A DNA stretch of 64,000 nucleotides. Origin: Streptomyces sp. B21-105 (lineage in GTDB: Bacteria; Actinomycetota; Actinomycetes; Streptomycetales; Streptomycetaceae). The position numbers were made by a program, and so were the translations under genes. Numbering within the stretch: position 1 is the stretch's first letter; each line of letters starts with the position of its first letter. A model generated the notes under the pieces. The model made no database searches and was not told where the DNA came from. It worked only from the letters and a program-made list of their open reading frames with translations. Below are positions 1 through 22,600 of this stretch, piece by piece. Location: assembly GCF_036898465.1 (NCBI RefSeq), contig NZ_JARUMJ010000001.1, positions 186,001-250,000 on the forward strand, written 5' to 3'.

Positions 1-172
1 GCCGATCGCCTCCTTCGGCATCGACTCCGTGCACGCCATCGAACTGGTGGTCACCATGGAGGAATGGCTGGGCATTCCGCTGCCGGACAATCTGCCGTGG
101 AGCCATCCGACGATCGAGATGATCGCCGAGGAGCTCGGCTGCGGGGAGCGTCCCTCCGAGATGTCGGCATGA
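1..172 (+). CDS. acyl carrier protein, C-terminal part (5' end outside window)
   Basis: Reading from base 2 gives about 56 residues that end at a TGA at 170-172. The stretch FGIDSVHAIEL is the carrier-protein core, with the serine of the DS pair as the expected phosphopantetheine attachment site, followed by the usual acidic helix (MIAEELG). The stop overlaps the start of the next gene (ATGA at 169-172), so the two are probably translationally coupled and the carrier may present the acyl chain to the dehydrogenase. Whether it is a free ACP or the end of a larger protein cannot be told because the 5' part lies outside the window. The family call is firm, the role is inferred from context. Confidence 0.8.
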   Translation, partial: PIASFGIDSVHAIELVVTMEEWLGIPLPDNLPWSHPTIEMIAEELGCGERPSEMSA

Positions 173-1920
173 GTGCCCATGGGGCGGCCGCCGGACTGGA
201 ACGGTTCCTCGGTGATCCGCGGGAGCGCGCCTCGCATGTCTCGTTCCACGCCCAGGTCCGCTCCGACGAGCGTGAGGAGCTCGCCGTGGCCGCCGTGGAC
301 GCGCTGCGGGAGTGGGGGTTCCCGGACTTCCTCGTGCCGCGGGAGGTGGGCGGGCGGCTGCGTTCGATCGATGAACTGCTGCAGCTCTGGCGTGTTCTGG
401 CGCGGCGTGATCTGGCCCTCACCGTCGGTTACGGAGCCACTTTGCTCGGTGCCCTTCCGGTGTGGCACTGGGGCGACGGCCGGCAGCGCTCCCGGGTGGC
501 GGAGTTGATCGGGGCGGGCGGGTTCGGCTCGTTCGGGCTCTCCGAGCGCGACCACGGAAGCGACCTGCTGGCCTCCGAGCTCGTCGCCGAGCCGGCCGGG
601 GACGGGGAGGGCTATCTGCTCTCCGGGACGAAGTGGCCCATCGGCAATGCCACCCGGGGCCGTTTCGCGACCCTGTTCGCCAGAACGGGGAGCGGGCCGC
701 GCGGCTTCTCGATGCTGTTGCTGGACAAGGAGAACTCCGCGGCCGACCGATGGCGCTGCGAGCCCAGGGTGCCGACCATGGGTCTGCGCAGCGGAGACCT
801 GTCCGGGATCACCTTCGACCGGTGTCCGTTTCCGGAGCAGACACTGGTGGGCCGGCAGGGACTGGGCCTCGAAGAGGTGCTGAAGACCCTCCAGATCACC
901 AGGACGCTCATCACGTCGCTGTCCCTGGGCGCGGCGGACACCGCGCTCCGGGTGGCGCTGGGGCACGCCCGTGAGCGGCAGTTGTACGGCAGGAGCGTGT
1001 ACGCGATCCCGGTGATCCGGGATCAGCTCATCTCGGCGTACCTGGACATCCTGATCGCCGAGTGTGTCGCGATACCCACGGCCCGTGCCGTTTCGCTGGC
1101 GCCCGAGCGGCTCAGTCTGTGGTCGGCGATCGCGAAGTACACGGTGCCCGTGCTGACCGACGAGATCATCGCCGCCATGAGCGCGGTCCTCGGCGCACGT
1201 CACTTCCTGCGGGACGACGTCGTGGACGGCGTGTTCCAGAAGCTGATGCGTGATCACAGCATCGTGAGCGTCTTCGAGGGCACGACCCATGTGAACCTTC
1301 ACGTGGTGGCGGGCCAGCTGCCGTCCTTGCTGCGGGACGACGTCGTGCGGGACGGGGGCGAGGTGTCGACGGCCGGGCTGTTCTCCCGGAGCGGCCGGGC
1401 ACCGGACTGGAGGCCCCGCACGTCGCGGTTGCGGCTGACCAACCGCGGCTTCGACGAGATCACCCAGTCGTGGGCGGAGGCCGTCGCGACGGTCGGCAAG
1501 CTGTGCGCGGAGGAGGCGTCCGGACCGGCCGGGCCGCTCGCCGCCGAGCTGAGCGGTGTGCTGGGCGCGCTCGAGACGCTGTGGAGCAGGCAGCGCGCGG
1601 ACGTCCAGGAGGTCCTCTCCGAGGAGGGCAGCCTTCATTTGGGAGTACGAGGCTTCGAACTCGCTCGACGCCATTGCCTGTTGCACGCCGCGGCGTGCTG
1701 TGTGCACACCTGGCTGGCGAACAGGCAGGAGCAGGGGACGTTCCTCGGCGACGGCACCTGGCTCCTGCTGTGCCTGCACCGGATCCTCGGCAGGCTCGAC
1801 CCGGCCGCGCTCCGCGGTGAGTCCCCGCACGCCTCGGTGGTGGAGCGGGAGATGCTGCGGTGCCTGACGGAGAACGAGCTGTTCTCGCTGACGCCGTTCG
1901 CGCTGGGTGGCACGCGTTGA
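169..1920 (+). CDS. long acyl-CoA / acyl-ACP dehydrogenase, lipid tail desaturation candidate
   Basis: Flavoprotein of 583 residues. The start at 169 was chosen because it overlaps the upstream carrier-protein stop (ATGA); an in-frame ATG at 64 lies inside that gene. Acyl-CoA dehydrogenase landmarks are visible: GLSERDHGSD (FAD/substrate loop), the middle beta domain SGTKWPIGNA, and VFEGTTHVN, whose glutamate is the likely catalytic base. The protein is about 200 residues longer than ordinary family members; the C-terminal extension, from about residue 390, has no motif I recognise. Long dehydrogenases of this sort next to an ACP occur in lipopeptide clusters such as those of ramoplanin and enduracidin, where they are thought to desaturate the carrier-bound fatty acid. 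A similar role before loading on the starter module is inferred, not shown. It faces NRPS2 convergently. Confidence 0.82.
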   Translation: MSAHGAAAGLERFLGDPRERASHVSFHAQVRSDEREELAVAAVDALREWGFPDFLVPREVGGRLRSIDELLQLWRVLARRDLALTVGYGATLLGALPVWHWGDGRQRSRVAELIGAGGFGSFGLSERDHGSDLLASELVAEPAGDGEGYLLSGTKWPIGNATRGRFATLFARTGSGPRGFSMLLLDKENSAADRWRCEPRVPTMGLRSGDLSGITFDRCPFPEQTLVGRQGLGLEEVLKTLQITRTLITSLSLGAADTALRVALGHARERQLYGRSVYAIPVIRDQLISAYLDILIAECVAIPTARAVSLAPERLSLWSAIAKYTVPVLTDEIIAAMSAVLGARHFLRDDVVDGVFQKLMRDHSIVSVFEGTTHVNLHVVAGQLPSLLRDDVVRDGGEVSTAGLFSRSGRAPDWRPRTSRLRLTNRGFDEITQSWAEAVATVGKLCAEEASGPAGPLAAELSGVLGALETLWSRQRADVQEVLSEEGSLHLGVRGFELARRHCLLHAAACCVHTWLANRQEQGTFLGDGTWLLLCLHRILGRLDPAALRGESPHASVVEREMLRCLTENELFSLTPFALGGTR

Positions 1921-1986
1921 CGGCCGGTCGTTCACCGCTGGTCGCCGGAGCGCGGTGGCCATGACCTGACCTGTGGTCCGCTTCTC

Positions 1987-2030
1987 ACGACGCCTGTGTC
2001 CCAGCGGTGGCGCTGGGCCGCAGGCGTCGT
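1987..2030. terminator. hairpin between convergent genes
   Basis: The arms ACGACGCCTG (1987-1996) and CAGGCGTCGT (2021-2030) are perfect complements, with an inner 7-bp stem CCCAGCG/CGCTGGG and a 4-base loop. It lies 66 bases after the dehydrogenase stop and is a likely transcription terminator. Confidence 0.65.
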
Positions 2031-2055
2031 CGTTCTCGTGCCGGTGACCCGGCGT

Positions 2056-2088
2056 GGCGGAGCCCGGCCGACTCGGCCGGGCTCCGCC
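2056..2088. terminator. second hairpin between convergent genes
   Basis: A perfect 14-bp inverted repeat GGCGGAGCCCGGCC / GGCCGGGCTCCGCC with a 5-base loop sits 23 bases from the end of NRPS2. Together with the preceding hairpin it probably ends transcription from both directions. Confidence 0.7.
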
Positions 2089-2111
2089 GTGAACCGGCAC
2101 TCAGCGGGGCA

Positions 2112-13612
<11,501 letters not shown>

Positions 13613-13613
<1 letters not shown>

Positions 13614-16600
13614 CAGGAGTCCTCCCGGTTGCGCATCGGCCGCAGTGCGGGCCTAGCTGCCTGTTGTTTTCCGGATTGCTTTGTCAGCCCGGCGACCGTT
13701 CGGGCCTCGAACAGGTTCCGCAGGGTCACCTCCACGCCCAGCACCCTCCGGACGCGGCTGAGCAGCCGTGTGGCCAGCAGGGAGTGCCCGCCCAGGGCGA
13801 AGAAGTCGTCATCGACCCCGACCCGCTCAAGACCGAGCACCTCCGCGAACGCGGCACACAGGAGCTCTTCCCGCTCGTCGGCCGGGCCGCGGCCCGTACC
13901 CGCCGTGACCGCGAGGTCCGGGGCGGGCAGGGCCTTGCGGTCCAGCTTGCCGTTGACCGACAGGGGCAGCGTTTCCAGCACCACCGTCGCCGAGGGCACC
14001 ATGTACTCCGGCAGCCGCCGCGCCGCGAACTCGTGCAGTCGCGCGCCGAGTCCGGGGTCCGCCGTCTCACCGTCGGCCGGTACGACGTAGGCCACCAGCC
14101 GGGTGTCGCCCGGGACGTCCTCCCGGGCGACGACCGCCGCGCGGCCGATCTGCGGATGGGCGGCCACCACGGCCTGGACCTCGCCCGGCTCGATACGGAA
14201 CCCGCGGATCTTCACCTGTTCGTCCGTGCGCCCCAGATACTCCAGGCGGCCCTCCGCGTCCCACCGCACGAGGTCACCCGTTCGGTACATCCGCTCGCCC
14301 GCACCGTCGAACGGGGACGCCACGAACCGCTCTGCGGTCAGCCCAGCACGCGCGACGTACCCGCGCGCCAGCTGGACGCCGGCCAGATACAGTTCGCCGC
14401 CGACGCCCTCCGGCACGGGGTGCAGGAAGGCGTCCAGCACGTAGACCCGGGTGTTGGCGACCGGCGTGCCGATCGGCACCGACCCGCTCCGCGGGCCCGG
14501 ACGGCAGCGCCACGCCGTGACGTCCACCGACGCCTCCGTCGGTCCGTAGAGATTGTGCAGCTCCACCCCGTCGCCGAAGACCTCGAAGAACCGGGTCTGC
14601 GCGGGCGGCGACAACGCCTCACCCGAGCAGATCACCCGCCGCAGGCTCGCACAGTCACCGGCGGCCGGTTCGGCCAGGAACGCCTCCAGCATCGACGGCA
14701 CGAAGTGCGCCGTGGTCACCCGCTGCTCACGCATCAGCCGGGCGACGTACTCCGGATCCCGATGTCCGCCGGGCCGGGCCACCACCAGCGTGGCGCCCTC
14801 CAGCAGGGGCCAGAAGAACTCCCATACGGACACGTCGAATCCGAACGGCGTCTTCTGCAGGACCCGGTCCCCGGACACCAGGGCGAACTCGCGCTGCATC
14901 CAGCCGAGACGGTTCGCTATCCCCTCGTGGGCGACCGCCACGCCCTTCGGCCGCCCCGTCGAGCCCGAGGTGTAGATCACGTACGCCGGATGCCCCGGCA
15001 GCAGTGCCGCCCGCAGCTCGTCCGCCGCCGGTGCGCCGCCGTAGCGGCCCGCCAGGTCCGCGGCCGTCGCCGGTTCGTCGACGACGACCCGCTCCACGCC
15101 CGTCGGCAGCACCTCGTCCAGAGCGGCGGTCGTGAGCACCAGCGACGCCGCGTCCTGGAGCATGAACTCGATCCGCTCCGCCGGGTACTCCGGGTCGACC
15201 GGGAGGTACGCGCCTCCGGCCTTCAGCACGCCCAGCAGCGCCACGACCATGTCGACGCCGCGCTCCATGCACACCCCGACGACCGACTCCGGGCCGACGC
15301 CCCGCCCGATCAGCAGCCGCGCGAGGCGGTTCGCCCGCGCGTCGAGCTGCGCGTACGAGACCTCGACGCCGTCACAGACCACCGCGACCGCGTCCGGAGC
15401 ACGCGCCACCTGAGCGTCGAACAGAACCGGCAACGTCGACTCCGACACCTCCGCGGCCGTGTCGTTCCACTCCGACAACACCCGGTGCAGCTCGGTCTCG
15501 TCCAGCACCTGCACCGCGCTCAGCGGCACGTCCGCACCACCGGCAAGGCCCTGCTCCAGGGCATCGAGCAGGCTCTCCGCCGCGGTACCCACCAACGCTC
15601 CCACGGCCTGCGGGTCGACCGGCTCCACCGCGTCCACAGCCAGCGAGATCCCGTCCTCGGTGTCGTCGACCGACACCATCAGCGGATAGTTGGTGCGATC
15701 CCGGGCGAAGCGGAGCCTGGCTCCCTCCATCATGCCGTCCTCTCCGCGGCCGATGCCGTGCCGGAAGTTCAGGAGGGAGGTGAACAGCGGCGTGTCGCCC
15801 TTCACGCCGCTGGCCCGCTGCGCCACCGAGAGCGGTGCGTGCTCGTGCTCCAGCAGACCCGCCAGCTGGCCGCGCATGGCCGACACCGCCGCCAGCGCGC
15901 CCAGCTCGTCCACCCGCACCCGTACCGGCAGCGTGTTGATGAAGGGACCCGGCACCCGGTCCGAGCCCGCCCCGGCGTTCATCCGCCCGAACAGCACGGT
16001 GCCGAACACCACGTCGCCCCGGCCGCTGACGGCCGCCAGCACACGCGCCCACGCCACGTGGAGGACCGTCGCCGTGCTCACACCCAGCCGCCGGGACACC
16101 TCCCGCAGCCGGCCGTGCAGCTCCGGGCCGAAGGGGACCCGCGCCCGCGTCGAGCCGCGCCCGTCGATACGGGCGTCCACCAGCCCGTACGGCGCCGTCG
16201 GCTCGGTCACGTCACCCAGCAGCCGGCTGAAGTACCGCTCGTGCTCGGAGCGCTCCGTGCCGCCCCGCGCCTGCGCCACGAAGTTCCGGAACGGCAACGG
16301 CGCGGGCAGCTCCCCGTCCCGGCCGGCCACGAACGCCCGCACCTCCTGGAGAACCACCTCCAGCGCGGTGTGGTCCTGCACGATGTGGTGCACCCGCACG
16401 AGCGCAAGCCAGCGGCCGTCCGGCAGACCGGCCACGTCCAGGTCCATCAGCGGGGCGCGACCCAGATCCATCGACAGTCCGCCGGCCGCCACCAGATCGG
16501 CCACCGGGTCGGCGCTCGCCGGGTCGAGCACCACCTCCTCGACCGGCAGGACGGCCTGCCGCCACACCACCTGCACCGGCTCGCGCAGTCCCTCCCACAC

Positions 16601-19600
16601 GATCGACGTGCGGTAGATGTCGTGCCGGTCCACGACCCGCTGCAGCGCGTGGACGAAGGCGTCCAGCCGTTCGCGGGAGTCGAACTCGACGACGGTCGGG
16701 GTCACGTAGGCGTCCTCGCCGCCCTCGGCCAACATGTGGTGGAACAGCAGGCCCTCCTGGAGCGGCGCCAGCGGATACACGTCCGCCACGTTCGCCGCAC
16801 CACCGTCGACACCCGCGACGACCCGCTCGATCTCCTCGGCCGTCAGGTCCACCAGCGGCAGCATCCGAGGGGTGATCACGGTCGCGTCCGCCGGGATCAG
16901 GTTCTCCGGCACCACGACCGCTTCCGCACCCACCGACGACGCCAGCCCCGCCGGCGTCGGGGTGTCGAACAACGCGCGCACCGACACCACCACTCCGCGT
17001 GCCTGCAAGTGCGCCACGAGCCGGATCACCAGCAGCGAGTGGCCGCCCAGGGCGAAGAAGTCGTCGTCGACGCCCACGCTCTCCAGACCGAGGACCTCGG
17101 CGAACGCCGCGCAGAGGATCTCCTCCCGTACGGTGGCCGGGCCACGCCCGGTACCCGCGCCGGCGGCGAAGTCCGGGGCCGGCAACGCCTTGCGGTCCAG
17201 CTTCCCGTTCGGTGTCAGCGGCAAGGAGCCGACGGTCACCACCGCCGACGGCACCATGTGTCCGGGCAGGCGGTCAGCCGCGAACCGCCGTATCGCCGCG
17301 GGCAGTCCACCGTCGTCCTCCTCGTCCTCGACCGGCACCACGTAGGCGACCAGGCGCTTGTCGCCCGGCACGTCCTCCCGTACGACCACAGCGGCCTGTG
17401 CGACACGCGCATGCGCGGCCACCACCGCCTGGACCTCGCCCGGCTCGATCCGGAACCCGCGGATCTTCACCTGTTCGTCCACCCGGCCGGCGAACACGAG
17501 CTGCCCGTCGGCGTCCCACCGGACCCAGTCGCCCGTCCGGTACATCCGGGAACCCGCCGGGCCGAAGGGATTCGCCACGAACCGCTCCGCCGACAGACCC
17601 GCACGCCCCAGATACCCGCGCGCCAGTCCCGCGCCGGCCACGTACAGCTCCCCGGCCACCCCTACCGGCACGGGCGACAGGCGTTCGTCCACGACGTACA
17701 CCTGGGTGTTGACGATGGGCGTACCGATCGGCACCTCGTCCACTCCCGGACGGCACCGCCACACTGCCGCGTCGACCGTGGTCTCCGTCGGCCCGTAGGA
17801 GTTGAACATCTCCCGGCCGGCCGCCCAGCGCCCGACCAGCTCCGGTGGGAGCGCCTCGCCGCCCACGTCGATGACGACGTCCGCCCCGATCTCCCCGTCC
17901 TCCATGCCGGCCAGCACCGCGGGAGGGAACGCCGCGTGCGTCACCCCTTGCTCGGTGATGAACGCCGCCAGCTCCGATCCCAGCCGTCGCTCCGGTGGCA
18001 CGACCACCAGTGCCGCACCGGCGGGCAGCGTCAGCGCCCACTCCGAGCAGAACATGTCGAAGCTCACCGACGCGAACTGCAGCATCCGCGAGCCGGGACC
18101 CACCTTCGTGGGATAGCGCTGGGCCAACGCCTGTGCCGTGTTCGCGAACCCCTCGTGCGTCAGCACGACGCCCTTCGGCCGCCCGGTGGAACCCGAGGTG
18201 TAGATGACGTACGCCGGATGCGCGGGCAGCACCGCCGCCCGGTCGCCGTCCCCCATGTCCCCCGCCGCCTGACCCTCCAGTGCCGACGCCGTCCCGGGCG
18301 AGTCGAGGATCACCAGGGGAGCCGCCGAGCGCGGCACCAGGCCGGCCGTGGCGGTCAGGGCCAGCACCAGCACCGGCGCCGCGTCCTCGAACATGTAGGA
18401 GATCCGCTCGGCCGGATAGTCGGGGTCGACGGTCAGGTACGCACCGCCGGCCTTGAGGACACCCAGCACCGCCACCATCAGGTCGACACCGCGGTCCATG
18501 GTCACGGCGACCACGGACTCCGGGCCCACTCCCTGGCCGATCAGCAGCCGGGCCAGCCGGTTCGCCCGTGCGTTCAGCTCTCCGTACGCCACCTCGACGG
18601 CCCCGGCCACGATGGCCACCGCGTCAGGAGCACGCGCCGCCCGCGCCTCGAACAGCTCCGGCACCGTGGCCGGCAAAACCTCGGCGGCCGTGTCGTTCCA
18701 CCGGGTGAGCACCCGGTGGCGCTCCTGCTCGTCGAGCACCCGAACCGCGTTCAGGGGCACGTCGGGACCGCCCGCGAGCCTGCGCTCCAGGGCGTCCACC
18801 AGTCGCTCGGCCGCGGTGCGGACCAGGACACCCACCGCGTGCGGATCGACCGGCGTCTCCGCGTCCACGGCCAGCGAGATCGCGTCGCCCTCGTCGTCGA
18901 CCGAGACCGACAACGGATAGTTGCTGCGCTCCTGCGAGAACAGCAGCCGGACTCCCTCCAGGACTTCGTCGCGGTCCTCGGCCTCGGCCTTGCCGGTGTT
19001 GTGCCGGTAATTGAGGAACGCGGTGAACAGGGGTGTCTCGCCGCTCACTCCGCTCGCCTGCTGGGCGAGCGCCAGCGACGCGTGCTCGTGCTCCAGGAGC
19101 TCCGCCAGCTGGCCGCGCATGGCCGACACCGCCGCCAGCACGTCCAGCTCGTCCACCCGCACCCGTACCGGCAGCGTGTTGATGAAGGGACCCGGCACCC
19201 GGTCCGAGCCCGCCCCGGCGTTCATCCGCCCGAACAGCACGGTGCCGAACACCACGTCGCCCCGGCCGCTGACGGCCGCCAGCACACGCGCCCACGCCAC
19301 GTGGAGGACCGTCGCCGTGCTCACACCCAGCCGCCGGGACACCTCCCGCAGCCGGCCGTGCAGCTCCGGGCCGAAGGGGACCCGCGCCCGCGTCGAGCCG
19401 CGCCCGTCGATACGGGCGTCCACCAGCCCGTACGGCGCCGTCGGCTCGGTCACGTCACCCAGCAGCCGGCTGAAGTACCGCTCGTGCTCGGAGCGCTCCG
19501 TGCCGCCCCGCGCCTGCGCCACGAAGTTCCGGAACGGCAACGGCGCGGGCAGCTCCCCGTCCCGGCCGGCCAGGAACTCCCGTACCTCCGCGAGCATCAT

Positions 19601-22600
19601 CTCCACCGCGGTGTGGTCCTGCACCATGTGATGGGCCCGCATCAGCGCGAGCAGGCGACCGTCCGGCAGAGCGGCCACGTGCAGGTGGGACAGCGGTGCC
19701 CGGCCCAGGTCCATCGACAGGCCGCCGATCGTCACCAGGTCACCCACGGGGTCCGTGCTCCGCGGATCCAGCACCACCTCCTCGACCGGCAGGACGGCGT
19801 GCCGCCACACCACCTGCACCGGCTCGCGCAACCCCTTCCACACGATCGACGTGCGGTAGATGTCGTGCCGGTCCACGACCCGCTGCAGCGCGTCGAGGAA
19901 GGCGTCGAGCCGCGCCCGGGAGTCGAACTCCAGCACCGCCGGCAGCACATACGCGTCCTCGCCGCCCTCGGCCAGCATGTGGTGGAACAGCAGGCCCTCC
20001 TGGAGCGGCGCCAGCGGATACACGTCCGCCACGTTCGCCGCACCACCGTCGACGCCCGCGACGACCCGCTCGATCTCCTCGGCCGTCAGGTCCACCAGCG
20101 GCAGCATCCGAGGGGTGATCACGGTCGCGCCCGCCGGGATCAGGTTCTCCGGCACCACGACCGCTTCCGCACCCACCGACGACGCCAGCCCCGCCGGCGT
20201 CGGCGCCTGGAGCAGCGCCCGCACCGACACCGATACCCCCCGGGCACGCAGGGCCTCCACCAGCCGCACCGCCAGCAGCGAATGCCCACCGAGGGTGAAG
20301 AAGTCGTCGTGGACGCCCACGCTCTCCAGACCGAGGACCTCGGCGAAGGCCGCGCAGAGGATCTCCTCCCGTACGGTGGCCGGGCCACGGCCCGCTCCTG
20401 CCGTGCTCGCGAAGTCCGGGGCGGGCAGCGCCTTGCGGTCCACCTTTCCGTTGGGCGTGAGCGGCAACTCGTCGAGGACCACCACTGCCGCCGGCACCAT
20501 GTGCTCCGGCAGCCGCTCGCCCGCGAACCGGCGGAGCGCGTCGACGAGTTCTCCACTGCCGGTGTTCCGGTCCGCCGGGACCACGTACGCGACCAGGCGC
20601 TTGCTGCCCGCGCTGTCCTCACGCGCCATCACCGCCGTCTGGATCAGCGCGGGATGCGTGGCCAAGACCGCTTGGACCTCGCCGGGCTCGATCCGGAAGC
20701 CGCGGATCTTCACCTGCCCGTCGGCACGCCCGGCGAAGACCAGCTGCCCGTCCGCCGTCCAGCGCGCCCGGTCCCCGGTCCGGTACATCCTCGTACCGGC
20801 CGCGCCGTACGGGTCCGCCACGAACCGCTCCGCCGACAGACCCGCACGGCCCAGATAGCCGCGTGCCAGACCCACACCCGCGATGTACAGCTCGCCCACC
20901 ACTTTGGCGGGTACCGGTTGCAGGCGTCCGTCGAGCACGTAGACCCGCGTATTGGCGTTCGGCCGGCCGATCGAGGGTTCGTCGCCGGGCTCCAGCGGAC
21001 CGGCCGTCGTCGCGCACACCGTGATCTCGGTCGGTCCGTACGCGTTGATGAACCGGCGGCCCGGCGCGTACCGCGCGATCAGCTCCTCGCCCAGCGCCTC
21101 ACCGCCGGACAGCAGCGTGGTCACCGAGGCCAGGTCCTCCTCTCTCATCACCCCGAGCACCGACGGCGGCAGCAGCACATGGGTGACGCCGTGCCGCGCG
21201 ATCACCTCGGCCAGTCCCGCTCCCGGCAGCAGTTCCTCGGCCGGGGCCACCACCAGGCTCGCCCCCGACCACAGGGCCATCAGCAGCTCCCACGTCGCCG
21301 CGTCGAAGCCGACGGAGGCGAACTGGAGCACACGGCTCTCCGCGCCCGTGTCCCAGCCGCCGGCCGCCACCAGGTTCACCGCGCCCGCGTGCGTGACCGC
21401 CACGCCCTTCGGCGTTCCCGTCGAACCCGACGTGTAGATGACGTACGCGGGATGCTCCGGCCGCAGCGCACCCGAGCGCTCGTGCCCGGCGAGCGCACCG
21501 CCGTCCGTACGGGCGAGCTCGTCCGTCACGGACACCTCGTCGACCAGCACCATCGGGATCCCGACCGACTCCGGCACCCCCGGCGCGGTCGACACCTCGG
21601 ACACGACCAGCGCCGCACCGGCGTCCGACAGAGTGAAGGCGATCCGCTCGGCCGGGTAGGCCGGGTCGATCGGCAGATACGCGCCGCCTGCCTTCAGCAC
21701 GGCCAGCAGCGCGGTGATCAGGCCGACGCCGCGCTCCATCACCACCGCGACCACCGATTCGGGGCCCACGCCCCGGCCGGTCAGCAGCCGCGCGAGGCGG
21801 TTCGCCCGCGCGTCGAGCTGCGCGTACGAGACCTCGACGCCGTCACAGACCACCGCGACCGCGTCCGGAGCACGCGCCACCTGAGCGTCGAACAGAACCG
21901 GCAACGTCGACTCCGACACCTCGACGGCCGTGTCGTTCCACTCCGACAACACCCGGTGCAGTTCGGCCTCGTCCAGCACCCGTACCTCAGCAAGCGGCAG
22001 GTCCGGGCCGCCGTCCAGCGCTTCCTCGAGCCCGGACACCAGCCCCTTCACCGCCGCGCGCACCAGCACGCCCACGGCCCCCGGGTCGATCGGAGCGACC
22101 GCGTCCACGAACACCCCGATGGTGTGGCCGTCGTCGGCGATCGCGACGGTCAGGGGGTAGTTGGTGCGCTCACGCGCGAACACCAGCCGAGTGCCCTCCA
22201 GCGACCCGTCCCAGCGCTCGTCCATGTCCTGGCCGGTGTTGCGCCGGTAGTTGAGGATGGAGGTGAACAGTGGTGTGTCACCGGCCGTCCCGGCGGCCTG
22301 CTGGGCCACCACCAGAGGGGCGTGCTCGTGCTCCATGAGCTCCGCCAGCTGGCCGCGCATCCCCGAGACCGCCGCCAGCACGCCCAGCCCGTTCATCCGC
22401 ACCCGCACCGGCAGCGTGTTGAGGAAGGGGCCCGGGACGCGGTCCGCGCCCGCTCCGGCGTTCATCCGCCCGAAGAGCACCGTCCCGAAGACCACGTCGT
22501 CACGGCCGCTGACCGCCGCCAGGACGCGTGCCCATGCCACATGCATCACCGTTGCCGGGCTCACTCCCGCACGGCGCGCGACGCCCCGCACTCGTACGTC

